From assembly GCA_013396995.1 (NCBI GenBank), contig VWZP01008131.1, forward strand, positions 496,001 through 560,000: a DNA stretch of 64,000 nucleotides. Reading direction: 5' to 3'. The notes under the pieces were generated by a model. It made no database searches and was not told the origin of the DNA. It saw only the letters and a program-made list of their open reading frames with translations. Both the position numbers and the translations under genes were made by a program. How positions within the stretch are numbered: position 1 is the stretch's first letter; each line of letters starts with the position of its first letter. The DNA is from Dicaeum eximium (taxonomy: Eukaryota; Chordata; Aves; Passeriformes; Dicaeidae). This document shows, one piece after another, positions 1-11,900 of this stretch.

Positions 1-461
1 AGTTCATGTTCTGCCTGGAGTTGATGGAACAGCAAATAGATACAAGTGATTCCCTATAATTTTAAAGTGAAATCTAGATCTATGTAACTAATGTTTTTTG
101 TAATTCGATACACTTATATATGTAAAAAACTTGGATAGGTGTCTTCATTTAAAAGGGCAAAAAACCCATTGATGAATTACAGCCTTAACACTGTAGGATA
201 TTAAGACCTGGACAGTAATGAAAACTTTCACAGCTCTTTCTCAGTCTAGTTACATTAATTAGAGGATTCTTTAAGCCCTCCATAAAGGTAATTTTTTTTT
301 TTTTAAATTTCACTTCCTTGGTTATGAAAAAATATATGAGCTCTGTGTATCAAATGATGCAGAGGATACTAATGATGCTCTCCAGCCCTCATTAATCTTG
401 TCCTGCTGCTGTAGTTTTTGACTCTTGTTAGTGCTGGTCATTCTTGCTCTTCTCCTTGCAG
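1..461 (+). other. LZIC: LZIC intron, 3' part
   Basis: This is AT-rich noncoding sequence leading to the acceptor at 460-461. I looked for the preceding LZIC exon (ending MSGNMTLVDELSGMQL in human) and did not find it, so it lies left of the window. A T-run near 294-304 is the only simple repeat. Confidence 0.75.
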
Positions 462-560
462 GCAATACAAGCAGCCATCAGCCAAGCATTTAAAACTCCA
501 GAAGTGATCAGAATGTTTGCAAAGAAGCAGCCGAGGCAATTGAGGACAAGGCTGGCAGAG
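462..560 (+). CDS. LZIC: LZIC coding exon (residues about 80-112)
   Basis: The acceptor is a pyrimidine-rich tract ending in GCAG at 461, and the donor is GAG|GTGAAG at 561. The exon is 99 bases, phase 0 to phase 0, encoding 33 residues from AIQAAISQAF to RTRLAE. This segment precedes the ICAT module and has no counterpart in CTNNBIP1. Confidence 0.94.
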
Positions 561-3500
561 GTGAAGGCTTCTGTTTTACTGCAAAAACTGTTCATTTGAG
601 GCAGACTGATTCAAGTATGGAATGAGTGCAAGGAAAGCACTGAGTGTGCTGGAAAACTTGGTTGTAAAGTCCAAAAGAGATGGAGGAGTTCTCTTTCAGT
701 ATCTGTTCGGTTTTAAATATTTATTGAGGTAATGGGGACAGCCACGTGTATTTCTTGAGTTATCTTCTATCTTCCTGCTTCAAAGCAAAAATGGGATTAA
801 CAGAGTGAACTGAGGAAACTGCAAGTAGAAAGTCTGTGATTATACTGAGGGCTGGAGAGTGCACTCAGTGTTTCAGAGATCTGAACTGAAGATCCAGATG
901 AAGTGGAATCAAATGTGATTCCTCCATGAACCAGTGATGTGTGAATACATAATTTTAAATTATTATCATTCTTTGATAAAAAGAGATCCAAGTTTGGAGA
1001 AGTCAAATAAGTTAAGGTTAGGGGTAAAGAGTATTTTCTGAACGTTCAGAAAAACTTCACAGACATCTTTTAAATCACAGATGGCTCTGTCCCTTACTGC
1101 TGTGGGTCCATTATGATATTTTTAGGCTGTTGCATTTCTCATGCTGTTGTGTTGGGTGAAGTAATGGGAAGCTTATATACTTTGACTTTTCTTCCCCCTG
1201 GTGTGCAGATGGACAGAGACTTAATGGTTGGGAAGTTGCCACGAGACCTGTACACCCAACAGAAACTGGAAATCCTGACTGCCCTCAGAAAGCTTGGTGA
1301 GAAGGTAAGGGGTTGGTCTAATAGTCAGGTGAATAGAGTTCTGTGCCTATTTAGGAGGAATTAGAAATAATTAAAATAAAAATGGCTTTCTACCCCCAAT
1401 TCATCAGGAGCTATTCAAGGCTTCTGACATGTATCCAGCTTCACTTTTACAGTGTTGATTGTACCTACCCCTGGGTATGAGAACAAGAAATTGGAGAGAT
1501 GAGTGAAAATTCGTTGTTGCCCCAGTGATCCACCAGTGGCAGAAAAAGCCCTGGGCTTGCCACCAGAGGGAGGAAGAGAAGTTACTTCTCTTTGTGGATG
1601 GTATATGAAGCAAATGGGTTGCTGTGTATCTCTGTACTTAAGCTTTTTTAGAAAATGAAAGAATGTAATGGAAAAGATCAAATGCAGTACTTAAAGGATC
1701 TGTAGTCCAAGTAGTTTCCAAAGCAAAGGCTTTCCCTCACAATATTTTATTGCTTTACTGTTAGAGGGGAAAAAATGTTTTGCAATTATGTAAAGGCTAG
1801 TTAAGATTGTGAACTGAATGCACAAAGCTATCTAATCCTCTTGGAATGAGTTCCTTGGACCACAGCATCAAGCCACTTCACCACACTCTGACCTGTCCTC
1901 TTAATCTTTTAAAATGGCCAGTAGCCTGCTGCACAAAGGCCTTGCAGGGACAGTAGTGTCACATCTGTTCTGGATGTGAACAGTGACAGCAAATTCTGCA
2001 TGTTTGTCTGCACAGCATTGCAAAATGTTAAGTAGCTGTATGCTTGCTTACAAAGCCAGCAAAGGCAGGTAAGTAATACCTTTTCCTTCATTCCTACCTC
2101 ATCCTGAATGTCTGTAATTTTTATATTTCTGATAAATAAACTGAGGCAAACACTGTGAAGAGTCTGACACACATGCTTTGTGTAATAAAGATGTGCATCT
2201 GAGGCTAATTAAATGAGTGACTTTTAACTTAGTGTATCTGAACCTTCCAAATGTAGGTTACTGCTTCATTATTGTAAATATTTTATGGGCATCTGTCACT
2301 AGGCATCAGAGCACATACATAAAAGTTAAATATACATGGGGAAGTGTCACTTTAAAGGGAGAGAACCATTTCTAGGTCATTGGTTCTTAACATGGTCAAA
2401 GATGGTAGTGACTGCTTTTTTTTGCTTTCCTCAGTAGATGATAGGAAGTAAACTTAGATCTTAGTTCATTACTGTACTGATCATGTGCCAAAAAAGTTAT
2501 TAAAGCTAAGGTATCAGCTTCACACTTGTGGCGTTTTTTGGTTTAGCTCACTGGTGATGATGAGATGTTCTTGTCAACAAATGCTGGTACAGCCCTGAGC
2601 CAATTTGAGAGAGTCTCCACTGACCTTGGTAAGTTTTCATTCTCATAACTTCTGATTCCTTTGCCTCACTGAACACTGATTAATGGAAGTATGTCTGGTT
2701 CCCCTATTAAAGAGAAAATGTGAACAAGAGATTCATGCCATTAAATGTTAATATATATTTTATTAACAATTAAACTCTGATACACTATCATGAGGAAAAA
2801 GTAACACAGTAAATTCCAGTGCCAAACATCCATGAAATGCCAAGGATGCCCATCATCTGAAGGCTTGAACAGTCTGTCCCAAGCAGAGATGCTGCTCTTA
2901 GAATTAAACACAGATGATTTTTGCATTGAAGACTCTATTCAGGAGAGCCTTTTCCTCTGTGTGATGCAGAGAATTTGGCACTTACTGGCACATGGTCAAA
3001 ATACAGCTTTAAAGCACTCTTCCTGCCATGATTGTCATAGCTCTGATTGTGCCACAAGATCAAGAGTTCAGTTACAAAAGGCATTAAATAAGCACGACAG
3101 TTCATTGTAGTAGTAGTTAAAACAGATGAAAGAGCTGTGAATGGCAGGAACATGCCAGACTAGCTCAGGGTACAAATAAACTGTCTGGGTGCCCTGCCTT
3201 TCAGCTCTGCCCTCCTGGAAGTGGAACCCTCTCGTTCAGGAAGGGACTGTGGCAGCAGCTCTGTGTGTGGGGGGTGTTACCAACACCATTCCAGCTACAA
3301 ACACAAATCTCAGCTTTGGGGAAAAGGGAGCTCCATCCCAGCCAGGCCCAGTAGGACATGGCTGCTCTAGACCTGGCAAGCCTATGTGGTTTTTTTTTTA
3401 GTTAGCTCGTGTTCTAGTTTTCACAATGTAGGTTTGATTTCCTTGGATCTCAGATGTTTTGCTTGATTTAAATTGTATATAAGGTAATTCACAATTTCCA

Positions 3501-3593
3501 CTAATACTTACTGAAAGTGCTTTTTCCCCCTCAGGATCAGGAGACAAAGTCTTTGCTCTTGCAAGTGTTGAAGTGGAAAAGGCAAAACAATGA
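462..3593 (+). CDS. LZIC: LZIC, leucine zipper and CTNNBIP1 domain containing protein (3' part, 4 exons)
   Basis: The spliced coding region joins 462-560, 1209-1304, 2547-2628 and 3535-3593. The 336 bases give 111 residues plus a TGA stop, with every junction in frame and canonical GT/AG. By memory of human LZIC (190 aa) this matches residues 80-190, so the N-terminal leucine-zipper exons lie upstream of the window. The segment contains the AIQAAISQAFKTPEVIR helix region, then the ICAT-like domain from MDRDLMVGK through LGEKLTGDDEMF to the C-terminus EVEKAKQ. The ICAT domain is the beta-catenin-interacting fold shared with CTNNBIP1, which lies downstream on the same strand. LZIC's own role is poorly defined. 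I see no frameshift or premature stop, and length and exon phases fit an intact functional gene. Identification is by protein recognition without a database search. Confidence 0.95.
561..1208 (+). other. LZIC: LZIC intron
   Basis: The intron is 648 bp with a GTGAAG donor and a CAG acceptor. I recognise no repeat or RNA gene in it. Confidence 0.85.
1209..1304 (+). CDS. LZIC: LZIC coding exon, first exon of the ICAT module
   Basis: The acceptor is GTGTGCAG ending at 1208 and the donor is AAG|GTAAGG. The exon is 96 bases, phase 0 to 0, and encodes MDRDLMVGK to RKLGEK. The exon opens exactly on an ATG codon. The same 96-base coding length and MxR...GK...KxG pattern is seen in the first coding exon of CTNNBIP1 at 22994-23089. 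Confidence 0.95.
1305..2546 (+). other. LZIC: LZIC intron
   Basis: The intron is about 1.24 kb, bounded by GTAAGG and TTTAG. It contains only unremarkable AT-rich sequence. Confidence 0.85.
2547..2628 (+). CDS. LZIC: LZIC coding exon, middle of the ICAT module
   Basis: The acceptor is TTTAG ending at 2546 and the donor is CTTG|GTAAGT at 2629. The exon is 82 bases, phase 0 to phase 1, and encodes LTGDDEMFLSTNAG to VSTDLG. It aligns with the CTNNBIP1 exon at 23565-23655, which begins LTASEEEFLRTYAG. Confidence 0.94.
2629..3534 (+). other. LZIC: LZIC intron
   Basis: The intron is 906 bp between GTAAGT and CTCAG. No repeat family or RNA gene is recognised in it. Confidence 0.85.
3535..3593 (+). 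CDS. LZIC: LZIC terminal coding exon with stop
   Basis: The acceptor is CCCCCTCAG ending at 3534. The 59 coding bases complete a glycine codon split at phase 1, then read SGDKVFALASVEVEKAKQ and stop with TGA at 3591-3593. The last coding exon of CTNNBIP1 also has exactly 59 coding bases and the same phase. Confidence 0.94.
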
Positions 3594-3914
3594 AGAGGTT
3601 CGTGAGGCTTGTGTCTCCAGTTATCAGCAGCATTGGATTTTGGTCATAGAGCATTTGGTTTTTCTATTTCTAACATGTTGAAAAAAAGCAAAGCAAAAAA
3701 AAAAACCCCAAGCCTCAAACCTCTTGGGTCCTTAACCAGAGGATACGAAGTAAACAGCCTTAAGTGCACTTTGGAACCTTGGTGTCTGTACCCTTTAAGT
3801 AATACAAGCTCTGAGGCTGAACGCTAAGTGGAACTCTAAAACAAAAGCATGGTATGACTGTCTTTGGAAAGAGTCATCTGTTTTGAACTTTTCTGAATGT
3901 GTATTTCTGTAACT

Positions 3915-3920
3915 ATTAAA
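3915..3920 (+). terminator. Candidate LZIC polyadenylation signal (ATTAAA)
   Basis: ATTAAA lies 322 bases after the LZIC stop, and a GT-rich element (TGCATGTGGTTGTAG) begins about 15 bases downstream. This arrangement is typical of a vertebrate cleavage site. Confidence 0.45.
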
Positions 3921-4472
3921 ACTTAATCTTTTTGCATGTGGTTGTAGCAAGCAGATCTTTTTAAGAAGTGGTCCTGATGGTTTTTTTGGGGTGATTCTTC
4001 ACATTGTCTTACTTTTTGTCTGGACTCCCTACTAAGTAGTTTGTGCTAGGAAAGCATTGAAGCTTTGGAAAATGGATGTAGTTTATTGAAATGCCATCTT
4101 TCTACAAACTGTTTGCAGAAGCCCCAGAAGGAGCCTGGGTGCTGAGCACTGGCCCTTGGCTGCTTGTTTGCCGTGCACATGAACCAGCCCTTTGTGTCCC
4201 AGCCTGAGTGAGCACAGTGGCAGCCCTGTGGGGAGGTGCTGAAGCCGTTTAACCTGTGTGTGGGAAGGACAGGCAGCTGATGGGACATGGCAAGGAGATG
4301 CTCCTTCCCTGGCTCTTCTTCAGCTCTGGTGTGTAACTGCTGGTGTCTCACAGAGGGCATGAAGTAGCTTGCAAGTAGAAACAACTTTTAAAACAGGGGA
4401 GAAGCTCCCCTTACCTGATCAGTGCAGGTGTTGCTATGGAGAGGGGAGGGTCTGTGTCTCCACTGGACCCTG

Positions 4473-4478
4473 AATAAA
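4473..4478 (+). terminator. Candidate distal LZIC polyadenylation signal (AATAAA)
   Basis: A canonical AATAAA lies 880 bases after the stop. A further AATAAA lies at 4612-4617. Which one is used cannot be told from sequence alone. Confidence 0.35.
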
Positions 4479-4619
4479 CTTGGCTTGGGAGGATTTGAAA
4501 TCTCATGTAGTTGAATTTTTAGCTCAGAGATTAAGTGGGTAGCACAGACTATAGACAGAAAATTAACATGGTCAGTTGTCCTTTAGAGTGCACTTACAGG
4601 GAATAAATACCCTATAAAT

Positions 4620-7600
4620 TAGCAAGTTTGTCTAATTGTAAACTAGGACTGGAGTAGACTAGGAAATGTGTTTCTAGACTGTATTTTGCTTTAACAGATA
4701 CACTTTTGACATCTAGCATTTAAGAAATGAAAGGGTACATGGTATAGTTTGCATAATTTGTTTTTCACTGACAGAACTTTTTTCTCCCTGTTTCTAAAAA
4801 GCCTTTATTGAGGAGGGGTCTTTTGTCCATCCCAGCAGAACTATTTTCCTGTCTGGGACAGCATTATGTGCTCTGACAAAAGCCTGATTGCAGCTTCATA
4901 GCTGAGAGCAGCTTATTAAAAGGCATTATTAGGCTCTGAAATTATGGGAAACAAAACAGTCTGTGGGGACTGGAGCTGCCTTCTTTCCTTTCTGCTCATT
5001 ACTGGTGCTAAGGAACTCTCTCCCCATACACCCCCAGCCTGCTTGCAGCATTACTATGTAAATTAAATCTCTCAGCACTCACAAAAAGTTTACAATGGCA
5101 TGGAAATCTTTTTCCTTGTAGTTTGAGAGGTGTAAGTTTCCAGGAGAAACTTTTTTTAAATTGGTTTGTAAATATTTCAGGATTTTTGCAAATTCCTGTA
5201 CTGCGGGCAGTTGTAACATTCCATTAAAATTGATCCTTGACTGAACATCTTTCCAACATCGTGCTGCTTCTGCTCTTGGAAGGATCTCTGGTGGTTTAGA
5301 TGGACAAGGTGAGACTGAGATCAGTACCAGTATTGCAGGATTCTCTGTGTCGGGTCAGACTTGACTTCTCAGAAGCTGTGAAGGGTCAGCAGTCAGAGCT
5401 CTGCCCAGAGACTGGCTGTGCCCTGCAGAATGCCCCCACCATAAATGTGAGTTAACAAGGAAGCTGCTGCTGATGTGAAGCTGTTCATGTGTTGACCCTC
5501 ACAGATAGTTAAGTAACCTCTTGAAATAGTTAGATTGATTCCAGGCATAGTTAGTTAATTGGTGTGTTGTGCTAAATATTTTGCTGAATAATCCTAAGAT
5601 GTACCTCCACCACCATCTCATATGTTTCTGCAGGGGCTGGAAAAAAAGTCCATGATGTATTTATTATAATAATGGTTTCCTCAAATAAAAACTGCTAACA
5701 AAAGAACAACTGCTAAATGGAAGCATGGGTTTGTGTTTAACAAACAAGCTTGTGATGTGTGAGTTCCATCCCCAGTTCAGTGTTGGACCTGGGCAGATCA
5801 CTCATTCTGTACACATCTTTCTTTCCTGGAGTAAAATACACATTATGATCCTTAAATATCGAGTGCTGTGAAGTTGTTATTGATCATACATTGCTTTGAA
5901 GATTAAAAGTGCTTTGTTTTTTGTTTATCATTTTACTTCTGAAATAAGAACTGTAAAAAGTACAGTAGCTTTAAACACATCAGCAAAGTTCCCAGAGTTT
6001 TTTTGGCCGAATATAACCTCCTTTTTTTAATCTTCTTTCTCTATAGAGTGAATTCAGTGATTGTACTGATCTGAAAGAAAAAGTGTTAGAAAATTGAAGC
6101 TTCAAATATTCTGTCTCTCTTTCTTCTATCTTTGTCTCCTCGTGTTATTTCCCTTCTTTGATCTTGAATGGAAAAGTAGCAAGTTATCTCTATGTTGAAG
6201 AAAAAATACAAGATTTCTTGAGAGATCCTGTGGTTTCCATGCTACTTTGCCTGTAAAAGTCAAATTCATTTTGATAGAGAGCTCTGTGTTAATGACACCC
6301 GATGCCCAGGCAGTTCAGGCTATGTCACTAGTGGCTGAAATGGGGTTGATGCATGATTTTGATGGATTTGAATTACCAGACTAAGTCTGACATATAAAAG
6401 ATTAACAAAGGAAAAAGAGATTCCAAACTAAAAACAAGTCCTTCATTGGGCACCACACACATCTTGGAGAGAAAGAGTTTTCATTACTGTTGTGCGTGGT
6501 TGAATCGTGGATAATGAAAGCAGGGATTGTGTGTGCAGATGCTGCTGGAAGCCCTTAATGAGAGGGGGATGCCAGCAAGTACAGAGGGGCTTGGAGGGTG
6601 GAAGCAGCTGTGCTGTGAAGGAATCCTAAATGAATTTCAGAGCTGATTAAGAAAGAACTGGAGATCAGGAAGGACAGGGTGAATTGTGAGAATTTTTCTA
6701 AGTCAAGTAGGGATTTGGAGGAAAAGGTTTAATGAAGTTTTGTCTTACTAGAATAAACAGCAGCCTCATTAAACAAGAGATTAGAAGCTATTGAAAAGAA
6801 AAATCCATTTTAATCTGATACATTTCTGTAAAATAATATCAAGTCTTTACACAATACTTGTAAAAATGTTAGCCTCAACCTTTAGATAGTTAAACTTGTA
6901 GCATTCCCTTGCTGAGGGTTAGGTCCAGCAGAGTGAGGATGGGAGGGTAACGGATTTAATCACGTGCAGTTCTACCTTCTGTTTGCTTTGGGAGGCTCTG
7001 TGCATCCCCATGAGACATGAACAATATTTCACTCTTATCTCTTGCAGAACTAGCATAGTTGAGAGGCCTCTTGAGCACCCATCATGTCCTGTGATGATAC
7101 AAGTGACTGATGGCAGAGTGTCACCTTGCTTGGTAGCTAAACATCCTGGTAAGCTTGAAGGGAATAAACCAAGGTGGGGCAGGAGCTCAGCTTTAAGAAA
7201 ATAAATCTAAAATTCTCCTAGGCTAGAGGAAGCCTTGTGGTATCTGTCCCTGCTAAAACCCTTCCTAAATAAATGCAGGATGTCAAATTGATGATCTGTA
7301 AGATTGCACTGCACTGCTGTACAGTCAGCCAGCTGAATTAGGAGAGCCAGACAGTACTGAGTCATAAAATGGTGTTGTGCCCATGATGTTATCAGTAAGG
7401 AAATTCGTGCCATTGCAAGGATGCAAATGATGGCTTAATTATATGCTTCCACTAGCATAAGATGCTTTTAGATCTTTCCCTCAGACTCATGTACTGTGCT
7501 AATTAACAGTAATCCAACTGGAGGATCCCATTGCAATGCTTCTGCATATTTTTTCAGCTTATGCTGGAGCTCTTATGTTCTTTTCTTAAATAATTAATAA

Positions 7601-8220
7601 TCATTACTGCCTGCTGTGCTGTGGGTATGTGCCAGTGATCTCAGATCCCAGCACATTTGCACCATTCCTGTTCCTGTCAGAGGCTTGGGTTTGCTCTTTG
7701 CAGAGGCTTTCATGTTAAGCCCTTCATTAGCTGGCAGTGGGGTTTGGATTTCAGTGGCATCGGGCTTTGATGTCATTAAGTATCAAGCTGTTAAAGGAAG
7801 TGCCACCTATTTCATTACTGTGACTATCTTTATGCAATTAAGTTAAACACCGAGTAGAAAACAGATGCATTTTACTAAAAAACACTCGGTACACAAAGCA
7901 TTTTTATCTCCAGGAGTTTTGTACTTGCCTTGCTGGCCTCACCAATGCACCCTGTAGGGAAGCAGGGTTACTGTTAACCTAGTGGGAAACCATAATGCAG
8001 ATGAGCGATGGAGCAGGCTGAAGAGCCTTTGGTGGCTTCAGTCTTCTTTGCTTTTTAAATTAATGCCTCTCTGTGTTCACTGGGGTTTTCAGTCAATGTA
8101 GGTGAAGCATTACTTTATTTTTGAGTGCTTCAATGACCAAATGACCATTTATTCTACTTGGAGATTGGCTGAATTAGCTGGAGCCGTACTGGCTGTTCCA
8201 AGTCTTTCACTTTCTCAGCG
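4620..8220. other. Intergenic DNA between LZIC and the CTNNBIP1 CpG island
   Basis: About 3.6 kb of AT-rich sequence has no convincing coding exon, RNA gene or recognisable mobile element. All open frames are short and lack homology that I recognise. Confidence 0.6.
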
Positions 8221-8293
8221 CAGTGTTACTGAGGGGCAGCAGGAGCCCCGGGACCCGGGCACCGCGTCCCTCGGGGGATGTTTCTGAGGGGAG

Positions 8294-8794
8294 NNNNNNN
8301 NNNNNNNNNNNNNNNNNNNNNNNNNNNNNNNNNNNNNNNNNNNNNNNNNNNNNNNNNNNNNNNNNNNNNNNNNNNNNNNNNNNNNNNNNNNNNNNNNNNN
8401 NNNNNNNNNNNNNNNNNNNNNNNNNNNNNNNNNNNNNNNNNNNNNNNNNNNNNNNNNNNNNNNNNNNNNNNNNNNNNNNNNNNNNNNNNNNNNNNNNNNN
8501 NNNNNNNNNNNNNNNNNNNNNNNNNNNNNNNNNNNNNNNNNNNNNNNNNNNNNNNNNNNNNNNNNNNNNNNNNNNNNNNNNNNNNNNNNNNNNNNNNNNN
8601 NNNNNNNNNNNNNNNNNNNNNNNNNNNNNNNNNNNNNNNNNNNNNNNNNNNNNNNNNNNNNNNNNNNNNNNNNNNNNNNNNNNNNNNNNNNNNNNNNNNN
8701 NNNNNNNNNNNNNNNNNNNNNNNNNNNNNNNNNNNNNNNNNNNNNNNNNNNNNNNNNNNNNNNNNNNNNNNNNNNNNNNNNNNNNNNNNNNNNN
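8294..8794. other. Assembly gap (501 N) inside CpG island
   Basis: This is a run of N flanked by extremely GC-rich sequence, typical of a region refractory to sequencing. Open frames drawn through it are artefacts. Confidence 0.99.
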
Positions 8795-8874
8795 CGGCTG
8801 CCGCCCGCCCGGGCCGGGCGCCCCCCGCCGCCCCCCGAGCCGCCGGAGCGCCGGGGCCGCCGGCCCCGCACCAG
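8795..8874 (+). other. CTNNBIP1: Candidate CTNNBIP1 5' noncoding exon, 3' portion
   Basis: The stretch ends in CCAG|GTGAGC, a near-perfect splice donor at 8875. It is GC-rich, has no in-frame link to ICAT, and its left end is lost in the gap. This is an inferred noncoding exon that would splice to 22969. Confidence 0.45.
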
Positions 8875-8887
8875 GTGAGCGCGGTGC

Positions 8888-8917
8888 CCTTTGTGCTTCG
8901 GCGGCCGCGAACAAAGG
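8888..8917. promoter_or_regulatory. Paired TCF/LEF-like motifs
   Basis: CCTTTGTG at 8888-8895 and AACAAAGG (reverse complement CCTTTGTT) at 8910-8917 form inverted TCF/LEF-core matches separated by 14 bases. They lie just inside the candidate first intron. The second fits the WWCAAAG core fully and the first only partly. Short motifs like these also occur by chance. Confidence 0.3.
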
Positions 8918-11900
8918 CGCTCGCCGGGCGGGCTCCGCCGCGGGCCGGCCCCGCTCCGCCGGCCGGGCCTCCGCTCCGCGCCCCGCGCTGCGTCCCTCAG
9001 GCCCCGGCCCCTCGGGCCCCGGCGCAGCTCCGGGGGTGCCGCTCTCGTTCTCCGGCATCGCCCCTTGCGGCACCAGGCGCCCGCTCGCGGTGTCCCGGCC
9101 CGGCACGGCCCGGCNCGGCTGCTGTGGCAGCTGCAGCGGCTCCCGGGGCTGCCGGGCCCTGCGGAGGGGCCGCAGGTGTCAGCGGGGCAGCCCCGGCATC
9201 CCGGCCCTGCCTGCCCTGCCGCGGACAGGGCTCGGTGCAGGGCTTCCCTCGGGGCTGGCTCCTGCCTTGGCTGAAAGCTGGGCTTGTAGAGCCTCCGGGG
9301 CAGCATGCGGTAACTTTCAGCTTACGTGGACGGGGTTTGTTGGCACACGTTAGTTTTTTACCTGTTGGGAAGATACGTGAGGGAGGGACAGCATCACCCT
9401 CCGGATCAGAATTATTTGTGCTCCAGAGACAGAGGAGACAGGATGCTCGTTCCTGCTCCGCATCCAGATGTGCTTCATCAGGGCATGTTTGCCTCACAGG
9501 CTCGGTTTGCTTTCTCTTCAAGAAGAGAATATTTAGCTCTGTTGTATATCACCTTTTATTTGTCCATTCCTCATCTTGGCATGTTGAACAAGATGAGCTT
9601 TGATGCTCTGTGAGATGAGCGTGAGACATTCTGCAGACGTGAGGATTTAAAAAAAGAAACAAAACACCAAACTCCAGCAGACTGGAGGCAGGTTAGGTGT
9701 GCTAGCTCAGAGTCCTGGTCTAAGCTAGCTCCAGTATGGTGAGAGGCATGTTTAGAGAGTATTTAAGAACATATTTTTAAATATATTTACAAAAGTCTAC
9801 TGTATTTACTTTATTTTTTGGCTGCTGAACTTGCATGCTTTTAATTTCTTCTGGCCTTGGTTGTTTTTGGAGCTCGTGTGTGATGTGAGATAGCCTGCTG
9901 AAGGAGAACCTCTAGGTAAATGGTGAAAAAATGAGGCTAAACATGTACTTCAGTGGGGTTTATTCTGAAAGTGTTCAGGGTGAGGGAGCATACAGAAATC
10001 TCCATGTTACTACTTTTAAAAATACAGGCTGGTTTTCTTACCAAGCTACTTTTGCTGTGACAAACAGATTCATCTGGAAAATGGTGACAGGTGTACTTCA
10101 CATACATTTCTGTTGCTTCACTTTGCCCTTAGCTGGAAAAGCATCGCCAGTTATTGTATCTTTGGCATCTTGGGAGAAACTGGCAGCTCCCTTAGAATAA
10201 TTCAGAGTTATTGGGGATCTGTGTGCTTAGCTCAGAAATAATAGATCTGTGCCTCACAAAAACGAGTTAGTGCTCGTGTCACTGGGCAGAACATCTGTGG
10301 GGTGTTTGGGAAAGCAATTCTGGATCCCAGTTCCATGGGAAATCTGTAGCTATTTCACTTTCTGCCCCCTTCCATCCTTTCCCCATCCAGGACTGGGAGT
10401 GCTTCACTTGCAGGAGGAGAGGGACGTTTCCAAAGCAGTTTGTGTTGTTTTCTGAACAAAACCAAAAGTGAACGGAAACAAAGCCTTGATTTTGTAATTA
10501 CTGACAATGACTGTGATACATATCTGCTGCCAAAAAGTTAAAAATCATCCTGCAGTTGCATATGGACAAGCAGAGCTAACACCTAAATGTGCCTGATGTG
10601 GTTAGGCTGTCCAAGGTTGATGCTTTGCCTAGGAAACAGCTTGTCAGATCTATTTATATGTGTTTAATATAAGTTTTTCCTCTCCAAAATGTTTGTCATC
10701 TGTAACCAACACAAACATTTATGTTTTTCACTGAGTATTTCAGTTCCTAAGTTGGTTGTTGACTACAAAGCACCCTCCTGAGCACCTGACCTAGTTTGAA
10801 GCATCAAACATCCGCCCAAGTGCTGTGCACAGAAAGGCAGTAGGCCTTTGGAGGCTGCTGGGGGAGATGCTGGGAGAAACTGCCAGGAGAATTTCTTTCC
10901 AAAAAGAAGGCCTTGGTATCAGAAATATTTCTATACATGCACAGGCAGAGCTGTATTTGTTTTTACTGCAAGCTGTCACCACTTTGGATTTCCTGCTGAA
11001 GTGCAGCAGGGGCAGCTGTTAGAGCTGCACCACCCCATCAGTGCACAGTGCACAAGTGCCTGGGAAAACTGCAATCCTACAAATGTGCCAAATGTTTATG
11101 TTCTGGGCTAAAGCTATTGCATGAGACAAGTGTGTGACCAGTCCCAGTTTTGATGGGGATGTGCACCAAAGATACGAATTACTGGAACAAAAACATTGTC
11201 ACCTATTCCACATCCAGTGCTGGTAATTCAATGGTCTTGCTTCTAAGTGCAAGGGAGAAATTATATGTAAATAGGTTTGAAATGTGCTAAAAACTTTTCG
11301 CCAAGTAACTTCATTGTGGGAAAAAACCCCAAACCACTTTGTTCAGTGTTACATCTCTGAGAATGGAGGACTCCTACAGTTCTTTTTCTCTTTGAAGAGC
11401 TGTGCCCTGTCCATGAGCTTCCCTGGCGTGAGTGCTGATGGAGCAGAGTGAGCAAAACTAGAGGTGAGAAGAAATCAAAGATCAGCAAATTAACCAAAAC
11501 CCATTAGTTAGTACTAGAATAAGGAGAGCACTCTCCTGACTCTCAGATTTATTTTCAGCCTTAGTGTTGAGGCAGCATTATATAACAACTGCTTGGAAAA
11601 GTGAGGAAAGCTCATTCTTGTTTCTGTTCACTGCTGGTGATCTGACAGAATGTTACAGAGCTTCTGTATGATTTAAATGTCAGTCTGAATTCAGAAAGTG
11701 GAGTTATTCTTCTTGCTTTTCAGTAAATACAGCCAAGGTTTTATAGGTGTCAAATCTGCCAAGCCTATTTCTGTTTTCAAAAATAGTATAGATATAATTA
11801 CTCATGCTAGTTAAAAACAAAGCAAGCAGCCTAAAAATCTCCAAAAAACTCTAATAATTTCAACTTCTTGCATTACTGGAATTCCTGTGATTGACTAAAC

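Larger units (their letters stand above)
3594..4480 (+). other. LZIC: LZIC 3' untranslated region (extent inferred)
   Basis: Noncoding sequence follows the LZIC stop. Two nearby cleavage signals could end the transcript: ATTAAA at 3915 followed by a GT-rich stretch at about 3934-3950, or AATAAA at 4473. The right boundary is a guess between those signals. The reverse-strand ORF at 4046-4384 resembles nothing known to me. Confidence 0.5.
8226..9310 (+). promoter_or_regulatory. CTNNBIP1: CpG island, likely CTNNBIP1 promoter and 5' noncoding exon
   Basis: GC content and CpG density rise abruptly from about 8226 to 9310, against AT-rich flanks. The island is interrupted by a 501-base gap and a single N at 9115. 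It precedes the CTNNBIP1 coding exons by 14 kb on the same strand, and no other gene start is visible between LZIC and CTNNBIP1. It therefore best fits the CTNNBIP1 promoter, since ICAT genes have 5' noncoding exons upstream of the ATG exon. A consensus donor (CACCAG|GTGAGC) ends a candidate noncoding exon at 8874. The transcription start is probably in the gap. An unrelated bidirectional or noncoding transcript cannot be excluded. Confidence 0.65.

Noticed and set aside
1113..1364. 83-codon frame overlapping the LZIC ICAT exon
   Set aside because: Only 1209-1304 is exon. The rest reads through intron sequence past clear splice sites.
8207..9603. Several long open frames on both strands (up to 441 codons) across the first gap
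   Set aside because: Most of their length is N, the rest is GC-rich CpG-island sequence in which stops are rare, and there is no protein similarity that I recognise.
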